Below are positions 45,676 through 55,656 of a DNA stretch of 64,000 nucleotides, in pieces; positions within the stretch are counted from its first letter, which is position 1; each line of letters opens with the position of its first letter. The stretch covers positions 186,001 to 250,000 of the forward strand of contig JAJDCY010000010.1 in the NCBI GenBank assembly GCA_029260595.1. Direction: 5' to 3'. Under the pieces are notes generated by a model. It did not search any database and was not told the DNA's origin. It saw only the letters and a program-made list of their open reading frames with translations. Source of the DNA: Phycisphaeraceae bacterium. Its GTDB lineage: Bacteria; Planctomycetota; Phycisphaerae; Phycisphaerales; Phycisphaeraceae. Made by a program: the position numbers and the translations under genes.

Positions 45676-46179
45676 TCACTTCGCCGGGAAGTTGTTCTCA
45701 CTAGCCGGCACCCCGACGCCGTGCTCATACACCAGCGTCCCCCCGTGGTGCCCCGTCACCGCCGTGTAGTACGCAGTGTACAGCCCCAGCGTCACGCTAA
45801 GCACCAGCGCAATCCACCGGACAGGCTTCGGCCGCAAGCAAGTCAACGACGCAACAATCCCCGTCGCCGCGAGCAACACCCAGACGCGCTCACCCATCTT
45901 TTCATGATGCTCAAGGGTCTCACGCGCGGCTTCACTCATCGTCGCCACGTCCAACTCGTGCTCGGCATCCTCGCCGGATTGCTTGGTCACAAAACCACTC
46001 GCCGCACCGATCAAAAACAGCACCACACACGTGCGCCGGATCCCCCTGGACCTGCCGCGCGTCACCGCCAGCGCCGCCAGCGCGATCACCCCAAGAAACG
46101 CGATCGCAGCCGGCAAATGCACAAACGCCGCGTGCTTCATCTGCGGGTTGCTCAGCGTCTCGGTAATGAAGTCGGGCAT
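45676..46179 (-). CDS. DUF2231-like membrane protein
   Basis: Start at the ATG at 46179 (MPDFITETLSNPQMKHAAFVHLP), 167 residues. Four hydrophobic helices are visible (HLPAAIAFLGVIALAALAV, TCVVLFLIGAASGFVT, VWVLLAATGIVASLTCL, IALVLSVTLGLYTAYYTA). The conserved FVHLP at the start and the late GHHGGTLVYEHGVGV are typical of DUF2231, a family with conserved histidines whose role is unknown. It converges on menG with a gap of only 10 bases. Confidence 0.85.
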   Translation of the reverse strand: MPDFITETLSNPQMKHAAFVHLPAAIAFLGVIALAALAVTRGRSRGIRRTCVVLFLIGAASGFVTKQSGEDAEHELDVATMSEAARETLEHHEKMGERVWVLLAATGIVASLTCLRPKPVRWIALVLSVTLGLYTAYYTAVTGHHGGTLVYEHGVGVPASENNFPAK

Positions 46180-46210
46180 GATTTGCTCGCTTGGGCGTTT
46201 GGCGTTGCGC

Positions 46211-47011
46211 CTAGGGTTGCTCAATCGGCCGAATTCGGATCAATACCGGTGTGCCGATCGGTGGGATCAGTTTGGTGTTCGGCCCCCACGCGCCCTCGTC
46301 GTTTTCATTGGTCGTGTTGTTCGGGCGAGCGAGGACATCATCCCCGAAGCTGACCAGCGAGATCACCGAGCCGCCCAGATCAGCCCCGTAGGATTGCTCG
46401 CCGAGTTGCGGGTCGTCGGTTGAGCCGGTGAACAGCCAAACATTATCCGGCGGCGGCTGTTTGGTGCGGCGGTCGATCAGCCAATGGTTGGCCGGCGTCT
46501 CGGTGGTCTGGTCGTCTTGTGTGACGATCAGCGACACGGATACCGCGGCCCCGCTGGGCGGGATCATCTCGAACGTCTCGTCCTTGGGCACCCAGCGAAG
46601 CGGTGCGCCCGGTTCCAGCCCGAGCATCAGTAACGCCAGGTGGATGTGGCTCGGCCTGGCGTGGACCGCGAGGATGGACTCGTGCGTACGTGTACCCGGG
46701 AGGCAGGCGAGCAACTCGAGCCAGTCGGCGTCGCGCAGGACGACGGTGGCCTCGATATCGATCCACCCATTCTCGCGATCGATCACCAGGTGGGAGATGC
46801 CCGCCGGCGGCGGCGCGTCGGATGATTGCGTTTCGGATGTTTGCCCCACCTGCTCAGGTTGTGTGGTCGGCGGTGTCGGCTCATCGCCGGGCTGCTGGCC
46901 GAGTGACGCGGTGGGCAGCGCAGCCATAAGGATCAGGCACATCGCAAGCGTCGCTGCGCGCAGCGCGTTGGTGCGCGGACGGATTCGATTATTCAAGGTT
47001 CGTTGGATCAT
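46211..47011 (-). CDS. Secreted YdjY-domain protein
   Basis: Start at the ATG at 47011, 266 residues, with a signal peptide (LAMCLILMAALPTASLGQ). A Pro/Thr/Gln-rich linker precedes a domain I recognise as YdjY-like: LVIDRENGWIDIEATVVLRDADWLELLACLPGTRTHESILAVHARPSHIHLALLMLGLEPGAPLRWV. The pattern GTRTHES and HARPSHIHLALLMLGLEPG is the family hallmark. The family is common in secreted planctomycete proteins and has no known activity. It lies 31 bases upstream of the DUF2231 start on the same strand, so the two may be co-transcribed. Confidence 0.82.
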   Translation of the reverse strand: MIQRTLNNRIRPRTNALRAATLAMCLILMAALPTASLGQQPGDEPTPPTTQPEQVGQTSETQSSDAPPPAGISHLVIDRENGWIDIEATVVLRDADWLELLACLPGTRTHESILAVHARPSHIHLALLMLGLEPGAPLRWVPKDETFEMIPPSGAAVSVSLIVTQDDQTTETPANHWLIDRRTKQPPPDNVWLFTGSTDDPQLGEQSYGADLGGSVISLVSFGDDVLARPNNTTNENDEGAWGPNTKLIPPIGTPVLIRIRPIEQP

Positions 47012-47285
47012 GCGCTTAAGTCTAGACCGGCGGCGGGAAAAATAAAGGCCCGGCAAGGCCAAAGCCAAGCCGAGCCCTTCCGGGGGCAAGGTCAGTAATT
47101 TTTCATATCGGTGCTGGAGGCTTTGGGAGTTGAGTAATTTCAGTCATCGTCCAGCCATAGAATTAGTTCGTTTGCCTTAGTCTCTGGCCCGCACTGGCGT
47201 TAGGTTTTTCTTCGTTTTCAACGTCGTTGGCCCGGTGACTCAGCCGGCCGCAGCCGAGCTCGTCCGCGCGCACTCAAAAGACTGT

Positions 47286-47978
47286 TTATGCGTAGGTCGT
47301 GGGGTCGGCGATCCCGGCCTGATCGAATCCCTTTCGCCGCAGCAGGCACGCGTCGCACCGCCCGCACGCGGCGCCGGCTTCGTTGGGCGCGTAGCAGCTA
47401 TGCGTTAGCGAATAGTCAACACCCAGCCCGACGCCGAGCTCGATGATCTGCGCTTTGGTTAGATCCAGAAGCGGCGCGCGGATCGTCGGGGCGCCGCTGC
47501 CCTCGACGCCCGCCTTCGTCGCGACCGCGATGAGTGATTGAAACGCGTCGATGAACCGCGGCCGACAGTCCGGGTAGCCGCTGTAGTCCACCGCATTGAC
47601 ACCGATAAAAATGTCCGCCGCGCCGAGCGTCTCCGCCCACGCGAGCGCAAATGCCAGAAAGACCGTGTTTCTCGCCGGGACATACGTCGTCGGGATACCG
47701 CTTTCGATCTGTTCGAGCGTGCGGTCCTGCGGGACATCCGTCTGCCCGGTCAGCGCCGACCCGCGCAGCAGTCGCGTGTCGATCTCACTGACCCAGTGCT
47801 CGGAAACACCGAATTGCTCGGCCAACCGCCCCGCCGCATCCGTCTCATGCCCGTGCCGCTGCCCATACCTGAACGTAAGCGCGAAAGATTCATACCCATC
47901 CCGCCGCGCGATCGCCAACAGCGTCGCCGAGTCCAGCCCACCACTAAGAAGAATCACAGCGCGGCGTGGGGGCGGCAT
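47286..47978 (-). CDS. queC: 7-cyano-7-deazaguanine synthase
   Basis: Start at the ATG at 47978 ([21 protein letters not shown]), 230 residues. It makes preQ0 from 7-carboxy-7-deazaguanine with ATP and ammonia, on the way to queuosine. The PP-loop SGGLDS is at 12-17, followed by [28 protein letters not shown], and the zinc-binding cysteines in [26 protein letters not shown]. No other queuosine gene is adjacent, and no preQ1 riboswitch was recognised upstream. Confidence 0.95.
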   Translation of the reverse strand: MPPPRRAVILLSGGLDSATLLAIARRDGYESFALTFRYGQRHGHETDAAGRLAEQFGVSEHWVSEIDTRLLRGSALTGQTDVPQDRTLEQIESGIPTTYVPARNTVFLAFALAWAETLGAADIFIGVNAVDYSGYPDCRPRFIDAFQSLIAVATKAGVEGSGAPTIRAPLLDLTKAQIIELGVGLGVDYSLTHSCYAPNEAGAACGRCDACLLRRKGFDQAGIADPTTYA

Positions 47979-48075
47979 GGCTGCGGCCTTTCGATAAGCG
48001 GTGGAGCGTGAACCGTGCCGGTGCTCCGGCCGGTGAGCGCTCAACGATCGACCATAACGCCCCACGCTCGCCGGC

Positions 48076-48729
48076 TCAGCGGCACGGCTGATTGGGTTGA
48101 AACGAGTAATGGCGCAGCAGGCCGGTTTGCCGTACGAATCGGTCTCGCCCGAGGAAGCGGTCAGCGCAGAACAGCTCGATCTCACGATCGCAGTCGTGCA
48201 CGAACACGTCACACCGCCCGGCTTGCCCGGCTAGTTTCGAAGCGGTATAGATGCTCTGCATGCGGCCCGGGTTGCCGTCCTGGTGACCAGCGGGCGCATC
48301 GACGAGGATGACATCCCAAGCTTGGTCATCCAAGCCGTTGGGTAGCGAGAGTGCTAAGAGTTGCGGATCGTCAAGGTATGTCCGCCACAGTTCGCGGCTG
48401 GTGTGGTACTGGACCTTTTCGATCTGGAGTTCGGGAACCCTGGCCTGGACGGTGGCCAGCCACTGAGCGTTATCCTCAAGGAAGACGGTCGTACCCTCGG
48501 AGTTGAGTTCCTGCCAGAATGGGCTGTCGTAGCCAACCCCGAACACCAGGTACCGACTCTTCGAGTAGGACCGGATCACGGCTTGGATGGCTTTTAGCTC
48601 GTCAGCGGTGAGTTGAATCCGGTTCGCCCACCGCATCAAACCAACCCATTTCAAGCTACGGGCGGTCTGTTGCCGAGTCCGCCTCGCTACCCATTGCCTG
48701 CACCGGGAAAAAACATTTACGTCGGCCAT
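48076..48729 (-). CDS. Homologue of plant DUF579 (IRX15/glucuronoxylan 4-O-methyltransferase) family
   Basis: A 217-residue protein whose central 150 residues match the plant DUF579 (Polysacc_synt_4) pattern by eye. The landmarks in order are: [15 protein letters not shown] (58-72), [11 protein letters not shown] (81-91), the PEL near 99, ALSLP before [20 protein letters not shown] (138-157), IYTAS (160-164), [12 protein letters not shown] (174-185) and LRHY (205-208). Plant members include GXM, which transfers methyl from SAM to O4 of glucuronic acid on xylan, and IRX15. The VFG-x-GYDS loop is the likely SAM site. There is no Golgi-type membrane anchor and no signal peptide. It is followed by a DxD glycosyltransferase and a GT10 gene on the same strand, which suits a glycan-methylating role. 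Function is inferred. Confidence 0.78.
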   Translation of the reverse strand: MADVNVFSRCRQWVARRTRQQTARSLKWVGLMRWANRIQLTADELKAIQAVIRSYSKSRYLVFGVGYDSPFWQELNSEGTTVFLEDNAQWLATVQARVPELQIEKVQYHTSRELWRTYLDDPQLLALSLPNGLDDQAWDVILVDAPAGHQDGNPGRMQSIYTASKLAGQAGRCDVFVHDCDREIELFCADRFLGRDRFVRQTGLLRHYSFQPNQPCR

Positions 48730-48750
48730 CGCGCGCAGTATACACCCCGG

Positions 48751-49671
48751 TCAGCCGAAGAGTCGACCTTTAATGGTTCTGGCCAAGCTCCGTAGGGAGA
48801 ACGAGACAGTGTCGCTTCCCGGTGCGAACCAGCGGTCCGGGTCTTCAAGAATGGTTTTGACTTCCGATGGATCCAGCGTCTCCCCGCGGAGCACCTTGGC
48901 CAGCAGGGTATCGATGATGGTGGAACCGGCGTTGGCCGACATGCTTTTGAAATAATGGATGATGTACGCTCGGCGGGCCCACTCCGGCCCTTTCTGCAGC
49001 ATCCCGTTGAAGCGGTAGTCGAGCACCTTGATCCGGCAGTTCGATTCAGCCAGCGCTTGATTAAACGCAGGCTGATCCCGGATGGTGCCTGTTGCAGACG
49101 AGAGGGACCAGTTCTTAAACCAAGCTTCATATAGGTCGTGGACTTCGGGTGTGTCTCGGACCCAGGCGACGCCGCTGTTGAAGTAGCCTAGCGGGTGCAT
49201 GCCCCAGCCCCAGTCGCGGATCTCGTCCCAGTGAGCGTTGGCGAGCACTTTGCGGGATTCTTTTGAGGATCGGGCGTGCCAGTCGCGGACGAGGCCGATG
49301 TCCCAGTCGGCGTCACCGAGGCAGTTGGCCAACTCGTCCATCGGTCGCACACAAAGGGTGTCGTTGTCCAGGTAAAGGAAGTCAGCCGGGAGCAGTTCGC
49401 GCAGTTTGGTGCGCACCCAGCGATTTCTCCAGGCGAGTGAATCAGAGAACGGGACGTCGATCTCGACCGCTGCATCAACGGCGTCGAGCAGGGGGTGCTT
49501 GGCTTTGCTCAGGACCCGGAGCGTTTCAGGGGCCATGAGGCAGTGGACCGGCCAATCTGGGTGGACGGTTTTGAAGAAGCGCACCGAGAGGTAAGCCATC
49601 GCGGTGTGCTCATTCGGGGTGTCGCATGCGAGGACGTAGCAGACGTTGATGGGCGGTGACTTTTTGAGCAT
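48751..49671 (-). CDS. DxD-type glycosyltransferase (GT8-like / nucleotide-sugar transferase)
   Basis: A 306-residue GT-A fold protein. It begins NVCYVLACDTPNEHTAMAYLSVRFFKTVHPDWPVHCL, typical of retaining GT8-like enzymes. The metal-binding DxD is DND in FLYLDNDTLCVRPMDELANCL. YFNSGVAWVRDTPEVHDLYEAWF is the usual acceptor-side segment, and IIHYFKS supplies a late His of the kind that binds metal. No signal peptide or membrane helix. It lies upstream of the DUF579-like gene on the minus strand, 21 bases away, so the two probably share an mRNA. Donor sugar unknown. Confidence 0.82.
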   Translation of the reverse strand: MLKKSPPINVCYVLACDTPNEHTAMAYLSVRFFKTVHPDWPVHCLMAPETLRVLSKAKHPLLDAVDAAVEIDVPFSDSLAWRNRWVRTKLRELLPADFLYLDNDTLCVRPMDELANCLGDADWDIGLVRDWHARSSKESRKVLANAHWDEIRDWGWGMHPLGYFNSGVAWVRDTPEVHDLYEAWFKNWSLSSATGTIRDQPAFNQALAESNCRIKVLDYRFNGMLQKGPEWARRAYIIHYFKSMSANAGSTIIDTLLAKVLRGETLDPSEVKTILEDPDRWFAPGSDTVSFSLRSLARTIKGRLFG

Positions 49672-49877
49672 CGGCTTGGCTTGACACGTGTCTCCGCGGC
49701 CTCGCGTGAGGCGTTAGCTGGGTCGCTTTTCTAACGGGCTGGCGCGCATGGGGGGCGGGGATTTCGGTAGCCACCGCAGAGCATTCTATCGGGGATTTAC
49801 AGGCGTGTCCGGTGGGGAGGGGTGTTTTAGTGTGCAACTGGCGGTAATGGTGGTTCCGAGGATTGTGGGTGGCATGG

Positions 49878-50885
49878 CTAAGGGTTCATGGTGGGTTGGC
49901 CTGTGGCGATGTGGTGCAGGCGCTCAACGATATTGTCAAGCATGCGGCGGTGGGCTTGTTGGGGCAGGTTCTCTTGCACGGCGCGGTTGGCGGCGTCGAT
50001 GCAGGCGTTCATGCGTTGGCGGAACTCTTCGGGGGTCATGGCCTGGATCTTGTCGAAGAGGCGTTGGGGTGAGCCAAGCTGGTCGTAGTCGAGGAAGCTG
50101 TTTCTGGGTAGGTCGTTGTAGATGCGATTGCCTTCGCTGGTGTAGATCGGGAGGCAGCCGCAGGCGATGCTGTCCCAGAACTTTTCGGTGGTGTAGTTGG
50201 GGGCGATGGTGTTTTCCATCGCGAGGTTGAAGTGGTAGCCCGATAGGAGTGCTCGCTTGCGTTCCCACCAGGTGCCGAATCCGTAGGGCTCGTTGGATCT
50301 GCGGGAGTTCTCGATGATCTTGACGTGGCTGGGCCAGTGTTGGCCGCAGATATCCATCGTGCCCAGGCGGTAGCCCTCGAGGGCGATGCGGCAGCGTTTG
50401 GTGCACAAGTCGAGTTCGTGGCCTTGACGCTTGAGGCTCCATTTCGCGTCGCCTTCGCGGTAGGTCATCAACGCGATTGTTTTTTTATTTTGGAAGTCGC
50501 GGAAGTTGTCGTGAGTCAGAAGCGGCAATTCGTTGCCGAGGCGGGCGAAGCGGTAGTTGCTCACGAAAACGTCACCGGTGTAGACGTTCATCACATGCAG
50601 GTCGGGCAGGAGGCCGTACCCACGGCAGATGCTTTTGAAGCGGGTGTCGTAGCGGGGCTCATCCGTCCAGATCAGGATGGGGCGCCGGCCTCCAGGGCGG
50701 CGGGCGTAGTGGAAAAGGCCACGCCGGCCAAACTTCTCGGTTACCGCGACGTGGTAGTCCTTCCCGTTCGCGACAAACTGGATCCCCTTCTGGCGCATGT
50801 ATGCCAGGTCTTCTTCGATGAGGAAGGGGGCGCTCTTGGCTTTGAAATCGAGAAGGTGGGCCTTGACCATTGGGTGCTGCCGCAA
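49878..50885 (-). CDS. GT10 (fucosyltransferase-like) glycosyltransferase
   Basis: A 335-residue protein. The C-terminal half carries the alpha-1,3-fucosyltransferase pattern: GYHFNLAMENTIAPNYTTEKFWDSIACGCLPIYTSEGNR (217-255), in which ENT, the NYTTEK equivalent of DYVTEK, and the following Gly-Pro segment bind GDP-fucose. The N-terminal half has LIWTDEPRYD (71-80), which corresponds to the ESP region, and KTIALMTYREGD. An ATG at residue 6 is an alternative start. It is 206 bases upstream of the DxD glycosyltransferase on the same strand. Donor preference for GDP-fucose is inferred from the family only. Confidence 0.8.
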   Translation of the reverse strand: MRQHPMVKAHLLDFKAKSAPFLIEEDLAYMRQKGIQFVANGKDYHVAVTEKFGRRGLFHYARRPGGRRPILIWTDEPRYDTRFKSICRGYGLLPDLHVMNVYTGDVFVSNYRFARLGNELPLLTHDNFRDFQNKKTIALMTYREGDAKWSLKRQGHELDLCTKRCRIALEGYRLGTMDICGQHWPSHVKIIENSRRSNEPYGFGTWWERKRALLSGYHFNLAMENTIAPNYTTEKFWDSIACGCLPIYTSEGNRIYNDLPRNSFLDYDQLGSPQRLFDKIQAMTPEEFRQRMNACIDAANRAVQENLPQQAHRRMLDNIVERLHHIATGQPTMNP

Positions 50886-50940
50886 TGCGGGGCGTCATAT
50901 TGCGGGGATTATCGGTCGAACGCGTGTGGCGATCAAATAA

Positions 50941-50980
50941 CAACCGGTCACCGCTAGCTTGGGATGGCGGTGACCGGTTG
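50941..50980. terminator. Bidirectional-type terminator after groEL
   Basis: A perfect 14-base-pair stem CAACCGGTCACCGC / GCGGTGACCGGTTG lies 25 bases after the groEL stop codon. On the minus strand it is followed by TTATTTGATC, a moderate T-rich run. It separates groESL from the GT10 gene. Confidence 0.85.
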
Positions 50981-51005
50981 GGTTTCTCTCGGGTCTGGTT
51001 ATCGC

Positions 51006-52637
<1,632 letters not shown>

Positions 52638-52719
52638 GATGCGGTGAACTCCGTTAATGTTGGTTGGACGTTATCGATTGAATCTCGGGCCGCGAATTTC
52701 GTGTCGCGGTTCGCCTGCG

Positions 52720-53007
52720 TTACTCGATGACGGCGAGGATGTCGTCTTCACTCATCACGAGCATCTCTTTGTCATCAACCTTCAGCTCGGTCCCGCCCCA
52801 CTTGCTGATCAGGATCTTGTCGCCTTTCTTCACCTGGAACCCGGCCCGTTGGCCGCTGTCGAGCAGCTTCCCGTCGCCGATCGCCACGATCGTCGCCTGC
52901 TGGGGCTTTTCCTTCGCCGTCTCCGGCAGGAAAATGCCTGTCTTGGTCTGTGTCTCGGCGTCGTCACGCTTCACGAGGACTTTGTCACCTAGGGGTCGAA
53001 CCTTCAT
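52720..53007 (-). CDS. groES: Co-chaperonin GroES (10 kDa)
   Basis: A 95-residue GroEL lid protein. It starts MKVRPLGDKVLVKRDDAETQTKTGIFLPETAKEKPQQATIVAIG, where the TKTGIFLPETA segment is the mobile loop that contacts GroEL. VKKGDKILISKWGGTELKVDDKEMLVMSEDDILAVIE completes the fold. It is the first gene of the groES-groEL pair, 82 bases before groEL. The roughly 170-base leader upstream has a TACAAT hexamer near 53150 but no well-placed -35. Confidence 0.97.
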   Translation of the reverse strand: MKVRPLGDKVLVKRDDAETQTKTGIFLPETAKEKPQQATIVAIGDGKLLDSGQRAGFQVKKGDKILISKWGGTELKVDDKEMLVMSEDDILAVIE

Positions 53008-53180
53008 AAGAGAGCCTCCGGCTGTGGCCGTTGGTGCGGCCGGTTGCGAAATTTCCGATCAGTACGTTTCCCGTTGCATCCGGGCACCGAGCCCGTTGAG
53101 TTGCTTCTTGGCGGCTGCGAGCCTGGGCCGGCTGCGGCGCGAATCGAGATTGTAGCGTGCCGGGCCGAGCCGCGTGCGGG

Positions 53181-53759
53181 CTAGTTGCTCGATCCCGGCC
53201 GGCGTGGCCAAAGCCCCTTGTATTGCCGGTCCAGCAGCCGGCGGAACACGGTCAGCATCTGCTCCAATTCCACCGGTTTTTCCACCACACAGAACGCCCC
53301 CAGCCGCAGGGCCTCGCTGAGCAGCCGATCGACCTGGTGCGGGCCCATCGCCGGGCCGCGGACCAAGACCACGGGCAGCCGATACGGCAGGCGTCGCAAT
53401 AGCTGCATCATCCACATCCCGGCCGGGCCGGTTCCGGCGTGGCTGGGGCGTGAGGACCACAGATCGTTCTTGCCAAATGGCGTTCCTAAGTCGATAGCTG
53501 CGGCGTGGATAGGCACACGTTCGGCCAGTTTGATCGCCTCCTGCCCGGACCGGGCGACGTAGGCCGCGACGCCCTGGGGCTCGAGCAGCCGGGGCAGTTG
53601 AAACGTCCAATGCTCGATCGCGTGCGGGCGATCCTGGGTGAGCAGGACGTTCAGCCGGGCGTTGGGGCGCGAGTTGGGGCGCGAATTGGGTTGCGACCCC
53701 TGCGGCGGATCGGCCCGGGGAGCCGGCTTTCGGTTGGACTGGTGGCGTTGATTGAACAC
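53181..53759 (-). CDS. Degenerate response-regulator receiver-domain protein
   Basis: A 192-residue protein. The first 35 residues are a basic, Pro/Asn-rich, repetitive segment (QPNSRPNSRPNARLN). The rest folds like a CheY receiver: LNVLLTQDRPHAIEHW (strand 1), VAAYVARSGQEAIKLAERV, a presumed phospho-site Asp in HAAAIDLGTP, VVLVRG at the place of the conserved Thr/Ser, and the switch lysine in CVVEKPVELEQML. An insertion (FGKNDLWSSRPSHAGTG) follows the Asp. No output domain. It lies upstream of groES on the same strand with a 173-base gap. Confidence 0.72.
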   Translation of the reverse strand: MFNQRHQSNRKPAPRADPPQGSQPNSRPNSRPNARLNVLLTQDRPHAIEHWTFQLPRLLEPQGVAAYVARSGQEAIKLAERVPIHAAAIDLGTPFGKNDLWSSRPSHAGTGPAGMWMMQLLRRLPYRLPVVLVRGPAMGPHQVDRLLSEALRLGAFCVVEKPVELEQMLTVFRRLLDRQYKGLWPRRPGSSN

Positions 53760-53984
53760 GTAGACTCATTTCCCTAGTGCAAGGTTGCAAGAGCGGTGCC
53801 GGGTTGGGGCGGCGTTTAGGCCGTGGTCGATAAGTTGCAAAGCTAGTCAAGAAAAGGGTTAATGTAGATGGTGGCGATGGGGCGGATACGGGTGGCACTG
53901 CCAGAGGGCTGTCCGTGAGCGGTGCGGGGCTGTCGAACTGGCAGGGCGGATCGGGGCGGAGAATTGGCGAATGTACATTTTATG

Positions 53985-54557
53985 CTACCTGGTGTTCATT
54001 TTATGTACATTTTGGTGTTGGTCGCAGCCGGTTTCGTGGTCGTTGACCATGCCGACGGCCTGCATGAAGGCGTAGCAGATCGTCGGACCGACGAACTTGA
54101 AGCCGCGTGCGAGCAGGTCTTTGCTCATGGCATTGGATTCGGCGGTCTGAGTCGGGATGTCTTTGAGCGTGTCGAAGCGGTTTCGGATCGGCTTGTGGCC
54201 GACGAATTGCCAGATATAGGCGTCGAAGCTGCCATGCTCGGATTGGATGGCGAGGACGGCTTGGGCGTTGGCGATGGTCGAGGCGACCTTGAGGCGGTTG
54301 CGGACGATCCCGGGGTCGGCCAGGAGTTTGGCCGTCTTTGCTGCGGTGTACGCCGCGACGCGCTTGGGGTCGAATCCATCGAACGCGCGGCGGTAGTTGT
54401 CTCGCTTGTTGAGGATCGTCTGCCAGCTAAGCCCGGCTTGGGCGCCTTCGAGGGTGAGCATCTCGAAGAGCCTGGTGTCGTCGTGAACCGGCACGCCCCA
54501 CTCGTGGTCGTGGTAGGCGTGCATGGATTCGGACTGAGCCCACTGGCAGCGCTTCAT
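53985..54557 (-). CDS. tag: DNA-3-methyladenine glycosylase I
   Basis: A 190-residue base-excision enzyme that removes 3-methyladenine from DNA. It starts KRCQWAQSESMHAYHDHEWGVPVHDDTRLFEMLTLEGAQAGLSWQTILNKR, which carries the zinc Cys4 and His, the conserved YHDHEWG and the catalytic-pocket Glu/Trp. The late zinc ligands are in MVNDHETGCDQH. Length and motif order match Tag. It is downstream of the dodecin gene on the same strand, 19 bases away. Confidence 0.96.
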   Translation of the reverse strand: MKRCQWAQSESMHAYHDHEWGVPVHDDTRLFEMLTLEGAQAGLSWQTILNKRDNYRRAFDGFDPKRVAAYTAAKTAKLLADPGIVRNRLKVASTIANAQAVLAIQSEHGSFDAYIWQFVGHKPIRNRFDTLKDIPTQTAESNAMSKDLLARGFKFVGPTICYAFMQAVGMVNDHETGCDQHQNVHKMNTR

Positions 54558-54576
54558 AGTTGCGTCGCGGGGCGGG

Positions 54577-54786
54577 TTAGTCTTCGAGCGTGAATCCGAT
54601 CTTGATCGTGACTTGCCAGTGGGCGATCTGGCCGGCGTCGATGTGGCCGCGGGTCGAGACGATCTCGAACCATCGCATGTTGCGCAGTGTCTTGCCGGCT
54701 TTGGCGATCGCGTTGCGGACCGCGTCGTCGGTGCCCGTGCTCGATGATCCGGTCAGCTCGACGGATTTATAGACGTGGTTGCTCAT
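54577..54786 (-). CDS. Dodecin family flavin-binding protein
   Basis: A 69-residue protein with the dodecin pattern: [75 protein letters not shown] includes the Trp that stacks on the flavin and the neighbouring residues, and [10 protein letters not shown] is the last strand. Dodecins form dodecamers that store or buffer flavins. It probably shares an mRNA with tag. Confidence 0.94.
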   Translation of the reverse strand: MSNHVYKSVELTGSSSTGTDDAVRNAIAKAGKTLRNMRWFEIVSTRGHIDAGQIAHWQVTIKIGFTLED

Positions 54787-54871
54787 GGGTTGCTCCTTGG
54801 CGGGTTGGATTTTGACTACCGAATCTTAGCACGGCTGATCGGGGTGCGGTGCTTGTGGAGGCGGAGCATGC

Positions 54872-54904
54872 ACTAATAAACCCCCGGCGCATGGCCGGGG
54901 GTTT
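54872..54904 (-). terminator. Terminator after PEP-CTERM gene
   Basis: AAACCCCCGGC pairs with GCCGGGGGTTT across a short loop; on the minus strand it is followed by TTTATTAG. It lies 30 bases after the PEP-CTERM stop codon. Confidence 0.88.
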
Positions 54905-54933
54905 GGTGGTTCGGGGAGGTTGTTCGCGGCGGG

Positions 54934-55656
54934 TTACGCCGCCCGGCGCCGGCGCAGGCTCGCGCTGAGCATCGCCACGCCGATCAGGCCGAGGCTTGTC
55001 GTCAGCGGCTCGGGGATGGCGTTGATATTCACCACGGGGTCGAGGCGGACGCGCCGGCCGGTCTGCAGGTCCAGAGCGGCGTGGTTGCCGTTGCTGGAGG
55101 TGACCTGCCAGCCGTCGATGTTGGTGGGGGTCGTGAGGAACTGGCCCAGGAGTTCCCAATCACCGTCGAGCGACCCGATCACGTAGCCGTCGGTGCAGCA
55201 ATTGAGCCATGCGTGGTCGGTCTGGAAGGTCGTTCCACCACCGCCGACTGTGATGGTGTCATCCACGTCGTCGTTAAGAACCGGGCCGGCAGTATCACCG
55301 CTGAGGTCCCACTGGTTCGCGGCGACGCCGCCGGAGCCGTCATTGGGGTTGTCGTGGACCACGAACAGGCTTAGCCCGTCAGACGCGTTGACGACGAAGG
55401 CCTGGGTCAACTGGGAGATCGGCGTGGGGCCGCCGTTGTTCTCGCCGTTGTAGCTGGCGCCGTTGGGGTTGTTGTATTGGTAGAAGTTTTCGGCGGTCAG
55501 GCCTGTGTTGTAGGTCGTGACCTGGCCGAGGATGTTGGCGTCGAAGTCGTCGGCGCCGGGTGCGCTTTCCTGAGAGACGCGGATGTTGATCGCGTTGGCT
55601 TGTGCGCACAGCGCGAGCACCATCAACATCGAACCAAACCGGGTGAAACTGATCAT
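54934..55656 (-). CDS. PEP-CTERM sorted secreted protein
   Basis: Start at the ATG at 55656, preceded by an excellent AAGGAGG site; the upstream open frame is rejected. The product has 240 residues with a signal peptide (FGSMLMVLALCAQANA) and the C-terminal tail IPEPLTTSLGLIGVAMLSASLRRRRAA. The mature region is Asn/Gly/Asp-rich with a DGLSLFVVHDNPNDGSGG segment and a Cys pair (WLNCCTDGYV), suggesting a beta-rich extracellular domain. It may display a surface or biofilm function. No exosortase gene is nearby. Confidence 0.88.
   Translation of the reverse strand: MISFTRFGSMLMVLALCAQANAINIRVSQESAPGADDFDANILGQVTTYNTGLTAENFYQYNNPNGASYNGENNGGPTPISQLTQAFVVNASDGLSLFVVHDNPNDGSGGVAANQWDLSGDTAGPVLNDDVDDTITVGGGGTTFQTDHAWLNCCTDGYVIGSLDGDWELLGQFLTTPTNIDGWQVTSSNGNHAALDLQTGRRVRLDPVVNINAIPEPLTTSLGLIGVAMLSASLRRRRAA

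Noticed and set aside
47979-48212. 78-codon upstream extension of queC
   Set aside because: The SGGLDS motif normally lies about 10 residues from the start; the extension is antisense-like sequence and overlaps the DUF579-like gene.
53008-53180. CIRCE element upstream of groES
   Set aside because: The TTAGCACTC/GAGTGCTAA inverted repeat is absent.
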